Shown one piece after another: positions 25,701 through 37,700 of a stretch of DNA of 64,000 nt. The notes below the pieces were generated by a model. It saw only the letters and a program-made list of their open reading frames with translations, had not been told where the DNA came from and made no database searches. Origin of the DNA: Elmis aenea (Eukaryota; Arthropoda; Insecta; Coleoptera; Elmidae); assembly GCA_947652605.1 (NCBI GenBank), contig OX393577.1, positions 1,612,868 to 1,676,867 on the forward strand. The letters run 5' to 3'. The position numbers and the translations under genes are program-made. Within the stretch, counting starts at the first letter, position 1. Each line of letters starts with the position of its first letter.

Positions 25701-28700
25701 GCGTTGTTCGTCACGAAATTATTTGTGTGCATTTCTATGCGGCGCACAGTCCACACCAACAAAAATTTCGACGAACAGGAGCAAATTTGTGTCAAATACA
25801 ACGCACGACGCAAATTTTTATTTATGTGGATCCAGCTTTAAAGGGGTTTCAGTACGTTATCACTGGCTTTTTTAGCAGAAAAAATAATTTACCTGCTTGA
25901 ATCTAATAATAATAATAATGCGTAGTCCGGATGTATTATGAATGTGCTATAAATAAAACCTCCTCCATATCCGTAATTATTTTTGTCAAATGTGGGGTAC
26001 ACCAGAGAAATGAATGTCTCATAAAACGTACGCGTATGGAGTAAACACTGTAAAAGTATAAGAAGAAAAACAACTTCGATAAGTGACTTTTAATTAAACA
26101 CATAAATATCACTAGCGCCCGTGTTTCTTGATCTTGCTTTGCGATAAACTCTTAAGCGAGTAGTATTTGGCGATGCTTTGTTAGATAATTCCTTCGTAAA
26201 GTTAGCACAAAAATAGAAACTTTCAATTTATTTTCCAATAAAGACGTTGCTCGTTGGGTGTGGAATAATTTAGTCCGGCGGTTTTCCTTCTAGCATTAAG
26301 CGCAGGAATCGAAGTATTACAGTATATTAAAAAATTTTAAGTCTTTCAGCAGTTCTCATACCGGTAGCTTTAAACATATCATATTTAAAAGACCACCTTT
26401 TACTCATCCCAGAAGAATTATTTTAATATTATGATATAACATCAATATAACTGATTAAGGTGCATTTTTTTTGAATAAAATTGCAATTCTTTATCTGGAA
26501 GTTCGAAATTTATAAGTTGCTCATGGGGCCAGATTTAAGTTTTAATTATGATATTCGATATTAAGGGGAAGATAACAAAAAAATTTACACTCCCAAATGA
26601 CCCAATTAACACCACACCTTGGGGCTGGCGTCCGCCAGTCTGGCGTTATGGTATTAATATAGGTGCAAGTCATACATCAGTGGGGTACTCAGGTAAATGC
26701 AATCCCTGGTAAACCACCGTGACTCATAGGGGTAAGGTGAACGTTCCGAAGGTTCAAGTACGTCATTAAATTAAATTTATAACGAGCCATTATTAGCTCG
26801 CAGACTGAAAAGTTATTATACACGCTTTCCTTTTCATACCATTGAATTAAGCGATTAAAACAGAATGTGAGGCGGCTGGTAAATAGCTTAAGTAATTAAA
26901 CGATTCACATGAGGTAATGGTAATTTAATCGTGTCAACATGACAAACAAATATAATTTTATAACGTACTTAAAGGTAAACACGATATTTTATTAAGATGA
27001 CATTGGCGCAATTTTGTAATTAATTGTTTAAGTTGTAACATGGCGGCAGTGGCAGAACATAATAGCGGCAAGGTTCCCCCACAAGCCAAGACGGCAGCAA
27101 TACAATGCAAGCGTTGCAATCACTACAAAAGAGCCTTAATACCAAGAAGAAATTAATCTCGACGGGATATATTGCAACTTCCTACGCACTTCTCCTGAAC
27201 TACTGCATTTCTGCAACGCCAGCACCCTCACGGGCAATTAATTTTCCTGTTACAAACACTGTACGCCTCGCAAAAAACGCCACTAATCGCTAAATGAACA
27301 GTAAAAGAAACAAAGGACAACAGTCACACGCTTATGTGTACCACTATAACCACCATCGTCACAAAAAATTCTCGCAACAAACAAACGAGAATCTTGCAAA
27401 AATACAAAACCTGTTAAGAGTAGCAGTAACTGCTCCATGACTTGTAAAATTACTTTATGCAATGACTATAGGAAAAAGTGGCGAACGGTAGAACTTGTTA
27501 ACAAACAACACTCTGCTAACAGATTATTGGAAGATACATAATCACGTAGGCCGTGGTCACTGCTTTCAGTAAATAGTAAGTTAAACAAAACTTGCAAAAC
27601 AGTTGCATACATACGAAATTTAGTTTTTAAATCTAAAATCAACATTCTACTGTAAATAACCAAACCACAACTTAAGGAAACTTTACAGAAAAGGTCCATG
27701 GGGTGGTCGCTTTTATATAAATGGGAGTCGTAGAAGACGTTCAATACATACTTATATTCATGATTATTAATAATTAGGCGATTTACCCGGCGTTGCATGG
27801 GTGATTACAATTCTCTTTTATCAATCACAGACTACTCGCGCTCCGCGCTATATATATATAGATATAGATATATAGATAAGAAAATTCATATACAGGAGCA
27901 GATTAATATACTGATATGTTCAATTACCGTATTTAAGGTCATTTTTTCCTGCGGGAATGTTCCCGTTCGGTTCCAGCCGATCGAGGAATTCATCGCTGTA
28001 GCCGTTGTATGGCAATTTTCCGTGATTGTGGTCCTCTGAATCCTCCTTTGATACAGCTGAAACAAAAAAAAACAACGTTGAATATAAATATTTTTCTATA
28101 AATAAAAATGCTTCATTTAATTCGTTTTTAGCCCGACTTTCACAAAATTAACGTATTTTTGAGGAAGTGATTTATAAGGTTTGTTCCAGCAAGGCTATGT
28201 ACGATCAGGATTCTGCGCAGTATCGATATCGCGTTCCAGCACAGTCTCCGATAGTTCACCGGACGGCTGTTCCAACTGTTATAAAATTAATACATGAACT
28301 AGTCAGTGTATGGTCAAAACAGTAAGTGAATGAAGGCATGCACTAGCGCTTGGATTTTCACACGCATGCGCTGTTCATAACTAACGTGAGTTCTGATAGC
28401 TATGCACCGCTCTCCCGATCCCATTCAGTACCGGATTTTTAAGGTGGTTACCCTTGCGATACGCACATTTTTATGAACCCAATAGACCCAAATGCCATTT
28501 ACAGTTAGGCCAGTCGTAAAAGCGTTCCAGCAACGGATAATACTGGCCAATACATTTATTAGTACATAGTTCATGCATGCGAATAAAACAGTTCATGTAC
28601 TTATGCATGAATAGGTTTTAAATCGCTTTTTGGAACAAGGCCATAGTAAACATAAAGTACTACACAAATTCCTAAAATTTGTCTGTAAGTGGCTTATTTG

Positions 28701-31700
28701 CAAACACCTGTGCTTGTGATCATTCCACGTGGGTGTTTGGAATTGTAAACGGATTCGGTCCATACCCTTGTAAATTCTTCTCTGCCGATGTATCCCCTCG
28801 CTTCATCAACAATTACTTGTAAACAAGTTAGCAATTGCTTAATGGTGCGGCGAGTAGCAGTACCGTCCCGACGCTATAACTTGTAAAAGAAAACAGGGTC
28901 CTATTAAAATTATTTTTTGTGTATTTTATATTATACAGGTTCCACATAATTCGAAATGTGTTTTCTTTCAAATTTAGCAGGTTTTATTGTACACATAAAC
29001 CTACACAATATAGTATATAAACCTTTCTCCGTTTGTAAGCGTAGCACGTTAAGATTATGTTTTAGCATCAACTCCTTAATGTTTGAGCACTTTCCAAAGC
29101 TACAACAGCATCACTATCACCAACTCGTGTCACGGGCAATATATTTTTTCTTATAAGAGAATGGACTTATTTTTCTACAGTTTTTTCCCCAAGAACACTA
29201 TGGTTTTATTACAAAAAAATAATAATTATATTCTTCTTGCTTTTAAAAATAAAAAATAAAACCACAAAAATTTGAAGTAATCTATAAAATTAATTCATTC
29301 TTCAATATAAATAAACCCTTTGTCCATCTAATAGATGAGATTCCAAAAGAGAATAATTTTTCACGTGTTTTGTTCGGAAAGCAATAATTTGTGAATGCGG
29401 CAAAATTTGTCAAACGTCTTCAGAAAATAGCCTGTTTCGATAGAGCATTATAGTAACAATCAGGATAATTGGAATACATGAGGACCCTCAGAAAGACATT
29501 CGGTAACAATGGTGTCGTTATCACTTAGTGGGGACGTTGTGACTGTGTAGGGTGCAAGATGGATCGATAGCGGGGTCGCAGGACGCATAGGACTCTACAC
29601 CCGGACCGCAGCTCGCACTGTACATAAGTATATATAGGTCAAAGTTTGGATGTGGCCGCTTGTTACAGGAATGAATGGGTATCACAACTGTACAATAATT
29701 AGTACTAAACCTTAACTCCATGTAGTCATAAATTATAAATAAATTAACACCAGTGTTTCTCATGCAGGACATTTTTGCTTCGGACTTCTTCTGCATAGTT
29801 TCTATTGTTATGATAGGAATTGTCTTGAGAGCATTTAGCAGCAGAGACATATTTTTTATCAACAAAATTTCCTTTTCGAGCTATTTTGCATTGCATTATT
29901 AGAGTACACAAAAATAGAATTGTAAACGTATTTTGGTGATATAATCAAGAAGCAATAAGTATTTTCCGGGAAATATAAAACAGAAAATGCTTACCATTAA
30001 ATTTTAATTAAATATTTTATCCGCAATACGATAATTATTATAATAATACGTCAACATTTTTCTACAAACAAGTTACAACTACGTCACTTTGACAACTAAT
30101 TTACATGAAAAGTCGTTAAATTCTAATAGAAAAATTGACAGGCTGTAAGAAAATTCTGCACATAATTCTTTACAGATTGGAGCATTCCGTCAGTCAAAAC
30201 AATGCAATCAAAAAAACGATAAGCACCATAGTCTACCAGACAATATAAGTTTTATAGAGGTAATTTCGTTTAAATAATTAATGTCAATTGAAATCATACG
30301 TTAACATGGTGTTTCACACTTATGGCAAGCAATTACTACATTATTTCAATTTGTCGTTTTATATAGTTGACCTTGTCACTTGTAATGCGTGTCTTACAAA
30401 CAAGCCGCAAAGTGAACAGTAACACATTTTCTTGAACGATCAAATTGACCTTTAAAAAATTAATAAGAAATAGAAAAACAAAGTGCACAGTAAATAAAAA
30501 TTTCAATAATTCAGTATTTTTACCTTATTTACAAAAACTGAGTGTCAATTCAGTTGTATTGAGTGAAAATGATATAGGTAATAAACTAGCGTATCTAAGA
30601 TTCCAATAATAATTTCGTTAAACATGCAAGTTATGATCACCATTGATACATAATAAGATTTCCATTTCTGGCTACCACTGTCAATTATCTGTGCCCCGAT
30701 TAAAACAATGGACCGTCATGGGGAGAGAGGAACGCCGTAAGGTTCAGTATAAAGTGGGGTGACGATAATGCGGATTACACTTTAGGGGACCCGTTGACCA
30801 TGTAATGGACCATTATCTTCGGCCGATTCTAGGAGGGTGAAATTATAAAAATCGTGACAGAAGGTTACACCATTATAGGAGAGGGAAAATTATAAAATTG
30901 TGAAACTTCCTTAAACATTTTCCAACAAACTTAATGAAATGTAAATTGTTGTGACTAATTTAAATTACAAATATTAAAATTGAAAGAAATTATACCCAGG
31001 GTTTTGTAAATATTGTGTTAATATACAATTTCCAAACTTAATATAAATAGTTTCAACCGAAAATCACTTAGCTTTTTAATGAAGTTTCTCTACTTAGAAA
31101 GGCTAGACCAGCTTTAAAACTTTCGTGTCTTGATCAGTTGCATCTTACATAACAAATAAATAAGACTGCTACAAATGAAGAAGCGAGTCTTAAAACTGGT
31201 ATTAGTATATCTACAAGAAATCCTCTACAAAAAAGACCAGCAATTATTTAATAAACTTTACGAAAAAAGTTTATTAAAAAAAGTCGTTAAAATCGTAGGT
31301 ATTATGTGATCGTAGAAAAAGTAAGCTACATAACACGAGTTGTAAAGCAAATACCCACTCGCCGCTACACGGCTCCGTGCGTGTTATGCTTCTTACAACT
31401 CTTGTTATTTAATATAGATACTAATTTATATTAATAAACAAATCAATTCAAATAATTTAAGAATTTATATAATCGATGTCTAAAATGAACAATAAACATA
31501 ATATCAGTTTTCGAAACGTATGCATTTTTGTATTCAAGTTAAAAAGATTATAAACTCGATCAGTTTTACAGGTGCAATACACAATTTCCTGCGTACGAAA
31601 TTATTGAATGCTAGGCCGCGCAAAACTATCTCCGGTCACTTCTAGCTAAACTTTACCAGCGGAACATGATATTTTATAGATGTAGGCGATTGCTGCGTCA

Positions 31701-34700
31701 TTCCTATTTCCTAAACAATGTAAAGCTTTAGAAATCCTTCGCTCGATATAAAACTATTATGGAACATAAAAGCCGAGAAGGAGTGGAAATGTAAAGACCG
31801 AACATTATTCGACACACATCTACACAATATCCATGACGGAATCTTTCCTATGTTTAAGCAAACACATGGATTGTTCGAATCCTTTGATGGATATTTAGTT
31901 TTTAATACTTTTTGCTTACACATGTACTAGTGCATTCAAATATGGTGGAGGCGCCGGTTGCTCGTTATTTTACAGAATTATATTTTTAAACGATGATTGC
32001 ATCTGTGGTAGGGCGTAAGCTTCAAGTAAGGAAGCAAAGGAAGAAAATTAAATACGCCGTGCTTAGTATCACTGCGCCATTACTGTCAGCAAGAGACCAT
32101 TTGTTCAGTTACTTTCAAGTATAATCATATTTCCTTGAGAGCAAGCTCCGGGAAATAAGGATCTCTGAAATTGCCAAACGGAGTGCTCACAACAAATGTT
32201 AAAAGCATTTAATAGATAAGGACGACTGGATGATGTTTGCTTTGCTAAAAACGGACTTCTGGTCCACGAATTTCACTCCATATACGATACATTTCAAATC
32301 GATGAATATTTGATTGCGCGGCGACGTTCAGTTTATGCAATTTTAAACAGCGGCCCAGTTTAGAGTAATTCACACGATCATGGCATCTCTACAACAATAA
32401 AAAAAGAGCGCACGAAGAGTACAGCACGAGCTCATATCTTGAAACAAAATAAGATGTCTAGAAGTAAGACAAAAATAACACTTACAACTTTGTTGTCAGT
32501 TAGGAGGGCACAATTATAATTATCTCTACTTTCCAAAGAGTAATGAAGATGTCACATTAACGTTTTTGAAGCGAAATGGGTTTCCAGACGTTGCTCTTAC
32601 AACGCCTACATTTTCCCCAGACTCTGTAGGTGTTATTACGTCAACGCAAAGTTCAATTTCACAAACATGTGCAATAATTGATTAAGGTTGACATAAAAAT
32701 CAATAAAACAGGTACGTTTTAATTAAACGCACCGATTCACAAAGTAAGTTGTGTACAAAGGACGGTTTTATTTCAAGTTTTGAAAACGCAAGAACGGAAA
32801 TAAAATATTTTCGCCAGTTCTAACAAGGGATTGTTAGCAAAACTGAAATTGTTTAGTCTCCTAAGCCAGCAGCAAATTCTGTACTGAAATTTAATATTCA
32901 CAACTTCTACTTTACTGGAGGACTCGACCTGTTTTATATGGGATTATCGTATACGAAAGAGGTCACGAGAAACGAGTAATATGGAAGATTTGGGGATTTT
33001 GCTACCAGGAAATATACGTATAATAGCATTTTACTAATTCAAGAACTCTATAAACATCATGTAAACATAATACATTGAAATAGTGTTCGGAAGTTATTTG
33101 ATACAACGGTAGCTGGTTTTTTGTCGCACAAATTGAAATTTATAGCCACCGTTTATTAGGCCTTTTTTATCCGCAATGTTCAACATGTAATATTTTAAAA
33201 TTATTCATCTCTCTCCCGATTTTTTTTTTTTTACTGAATATACAATCGAATTTAAAACACGGATTATTTTTTACAATTAGATTAATTGCGAATTATTTTA
33301 GAAAATAATGCGCATAAATTTTCATTTTCCGTAATATTACCACTTGTTAGTTAAAAAAAAAAATCAACTGTATAATATTTACTAATAAAACATGCTCCAT
33401 GTAGCAAAATAGCGTTTGGAGCAGTGCAATTTTTCAATTGCTCCGCTCTGGCATCCAAATGCTCCGCTTCATGATCCAAATGGTAACATTTTTAAAACAT
33501 ATTTTTAATTAAAAAATTTGTTTTTAAAAACTTAGTTATAATTTTATCGAATATGTGGAAGTTGGTAAAAAATTACAATATTTGACCATAACAAACAAGT
33601 GAAGGTAAATAAGTGTTGGTAAGAACAAATTATAGATGTTTGTAACTTTACTACTGAAAACATTTTATGAACCCACAAGGTATGTCTTCGTTAATTTTAG
33701 CATAAATCTAATGTTTAAATAAACAGTTTTTAGCAAAAAAAAGTGTTATTTGTCCCTTCATATACAGGGTGTCCCAGTTATCGCGAACGGCATGAGGATC
33801 TCGTAAACGGTAAGAGATACAGAGTTAGTTAAATGGGCCAAAAAGATCTAGGATTCAAGAACAACTGATCTATAAAAAAAAATCTTGAAAAAAATTAATA
33901 GTTTTTGTGCTATTGATAAAACTTAACCCTTTGAGTCCCAAAATTCGTTTTATTGATAAAAAGAAAAAAAGTATTTACTTTATTAACTTAAAATACCATA
34001 ACATGAACAATAAAAAAATCTGTTTGTAATTTTTTTTTTTTAAATAGAAAAAAAGTCGGTGGTTTCATTGGATAACTACTGGGACAAAAAAACACTTTCC
34101 CTTTTTGTGGTGTTTAATAATTTAATAATAAATAAATTTACTTTCGACCCAAAATAATTTTTTTCAATAAAAAAAAGTTATCATTCACTTCATTAACTTA
34201 AAATAAATTTAAATTAACATAATATTTTTTTTACAATAATAGAATAAAAAAGCGGTGGTTTCATCAGATAACCAATGGCGCACAAGAAACACACTTTAAA
34301 TATTTTTATAAATATTCTTCAAAACTTCGAATTTAAAAGCAAATCCATAAACAAATTATCACCTGATCATAATTCACTGATAAATTTACTTACCAGCCAT
34401 TACAATCCACTAATTGCGTAAAATTTAATATTTTCTTGCGATTTACCACTGTTTGACAATCGACTTACACTATGCAAAACATTTAAATGAAATTTTGGTA
34501 TACGGACCTATTTTAGTAAGAATTTTTGCTTTTTGCGAAGAGATGGTGCTATAAGACATAGAATAGCAATAGTGGTTTTAAAGCTTGGTCACTGGGTATC
34601 ATATAATAAATTATTTGAAAGGTGGTTTCTCGGTGAAACCACAAGGAACCAAAGGGTTAAATAAAAAACACATCAGGTTTTTAATGTTTGCCTATAACTT

Positions 34701-37700
34701 GCTTATTTGAAATCACACTTAAAATATTTTTTGACATTATTGGGGCACTTTTATGAGTAGATTTGAAATTTGTCAACAAAGTTTATCTATCTTGATTTGT
34801 TTTTGTTTTTTAACATCAACTTTCTAATTTTAAATACGGCTGGTGTTAAAATAAGGTTGCCATTTTTAATCGGTACAACTTTGTTATGTGTTTCGCTGAA
34901 CTTATTATTGTACAAAATTTTCCGCACCTGTTTAATTACTTGTAAATAAAAGGCAATCAATAACGAGGTGTGACGTGTTTTGCTGGATTTGTCAGCAAAC
35001 GATGTGCTCTAAAAATGAGTAATAGGCACTAATAACGCAAGACTAACACTGCAATTGATAAACAGCTGCAACGCGAAGCTTAACGAGGGTAACATGAGAG
35101 AACGAGGATTTGTGGGAATAAATTACCCGGGCTTAGTAGCGTTGTTCTGTTGAATCCTATCAAATCCTCCAAATAAAATTATTACTCTCGATAAGGAGTA
35201 TATTCCATTCCCGACACAAGTGCAGGTTCTGCATGTTTAGTATTATTAATTGTAGATACATAAAGCCAACTGTGTCGTAGAGAGGAATCCAGCGCCGCAA
35301 CTAATAATAAGTTTGTTTTGACGCATAGATCCACATTTCTGTAGTCAATTTGTACGGGAAATGAAGGGTGACACGACCAAAATTAATCAAAACATTTTAA
35401 GATGTCTCAGACCAGTACTCAAGTCGTCTGTTTCTAAAGATGGTCAAATCCACTCGTCGTTTTTGTAAGAAGAGTCAAAAAACTATACAGTTAAAGTAGC
35501 GTTAAAAACTGAGAAACATTTTATAGTTATTTAACAACTAACTGCAGGAAATATTTTATATAATAGGTAAGTTTCAGTAAAAAATAAAGTTTAAATAAAA
35601 GTATGGATTTATATAGTTTTAGAAATCATTTGGTTATTCTGCATACCTAATTTCAATAGTGGCTCTTAACATTGTAAGAGTAATTATTAAGATGGAATGC
35701 AAACTTAACAGTTGATTACCATTATTTACATTTATTTTGTTAACAGTGTACAATATTGCCCCAGATCTAATTCGAACTGGTTTAATTAGTGAAAAACATA
35801 CAGAAAATATTTACACAAGCACTTCCTCATTAGAAGTATTATTATTTGAACAGTGTTCGTATTCTGCTGGTTGTTTACCCTCAAAGGGTTCTGGTTCTTT
35901 ATGATCCTGTTCCAAAATCTCTTTGTAGTAGTGTGAATTTAACTGTGCACCATAGCGTTTTGTTAAAAGCTCGCGTTAAGATACTTTAACTTTTTTGGAA
36001 CAATTGGAACAGAATTTTTTTGAATATTGCCATTTGCTACACCTCAATCTATTCAGCACATTTGTTTTGGTATGATCATTCCTGTAATTCGGTGCATTCT
36101 TTAATATTTCGTTTCCGTTTTATCAACTAAATTCTTTTACACGATGTATGCCCGATTACCCAAAGCTGCGTCAAAATTTAACGGACGATTACTGTCGGTA
36201 ACAAAACATCATTGCTTGTTATGGAAACGATGTTGGACAGCTCTGAAACAAACTGAACTCCATCGTTTTTTGTCTGCTCAACAACTTTAATAATAGTTTG
36301 GCGGGTGTTTACGGGAAATTATGCGTTAAGTTATTAAATCGATGAAATTCGTTGTGGAAATCAAATTTATAATGAAATAAACCACTTCCGAAAGTAATAA
36401 AAATATTCAAAAGCCAATTTCAATGGGTTTGAGATGTGTTTGAACAGGAAAATACTGAAATTTTGAGATGTTATTGCTTTTCATAGCGACTTCACAAACA
36501 TATTTTGGATAAACATTGGATGAGGCAGCTTTGATCTCGTTAATGGGCGACTTATTTTATTTTATTTATGCCCGGTTTCTCCGATACATCTCTTAAGATC
36601 TAGCTGAATCTTAAGTTCGCCTTAACGGTATAAAGTGTTGCACCAAGCAATTTTAAGAACATATTCGACTTGAGCTGAGCTCACATCTTGAGTCGCTGTT
36701 TACTAGAACTTGAGCTGGAGTACATAACCTAAAAGTATCTTGTATTTGCTTTGTTTGTAGTTAAGTGTTTGTTTAAATTGTGGTTTAAGTTTAAATATGG
36801 ACATTGACTTTATAAATATGATAGATGATGCAGATGATGACTTGTACGACCCTGTAATTCCTCGAAGGCGATTTGTTCGCGCAAATCCATTTACGGATTT
36901 CGAATACGATCGTTTTTTTATGCGTTTTCGCCTCACAAAAGAGATAGTTATTGTGATCTTAGATCAAATTGAGCCTCAATTGAAGTATACAGGGTGTTTG
37001 AAATTCGAGTTTAAGCATGGGGATCTCGCGTATTATAATAGCTAGAGTATAGGTTTAAATTTGGCAAAGTTGCTAAATTTGGTGCTCATTAATAATCCAA
37101 AGAGAAATTGGAAATATCTCAAACAGTATCCGAGAAAATTAGGAAAAACTGGAAAATACGATTTTTAAAAATCGTTTATAACTCCTTTGGAGTTTGAAAT
37201 ATTTTAAATGTGTAAAAAAGTTGCCCAAGCAACTTTTTAAGCCGAATCGGATAGTGGTCACAAATTTTTCCTAGGTCGATTCGTTTTTGTTTTAGACAAC
37301 CAACTTTGTTTTTTCTGATGGGCAGCATATCGCGTTTTTCTTCGTTATTAAAGTTCATTTTTACGACTAACAGGCCTTTAAAACTTTTAGATTGTTGATC
37401 GGTTGTCATGGAAACAACATAAACTACAATGACCGGCCAACCTGATTTATAATGGTTATTGTTTAAAACGTATTTTTTGAAATTTGACAATAAAGGAAAA
37501 AGTAAAATACCATGTGTGATACATCAATGGATTTAGAAAAACAAATGCTATTTGTAAATAGCAAAACTTGCGCCCATTAGCAAAAACAAAGTTGGTTGTC
37601 ATAAAATAAAAACGAATCGATCTAAGAAAAATTTGTGACTACCATCCGATTCGGCTTAAAAAGTTGCTTCGGCAATGTTTTTACACATTTCAAATATTTC

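Noticed and set aside
25379..25813. 144-codon minus-strand ORF as a gene
   Set aside because: It lies inside a MITE with inverted ends, has no recognised domain, and has irregular Cys/Ser composition typical of chance frames.
26628..26760. tRNA-like box B (GGTTCAAGT) near 26752
   Set aside because: No box A at proper spacing and no cloverleaf could be drawn.
27040..27110. gccgccATG on the minus strand as an alternative kinase first exon
   Set aside because: No donor of the required phase follows the open stretch, so it cannot be joined to exon 19494-19690 from sequence alone.
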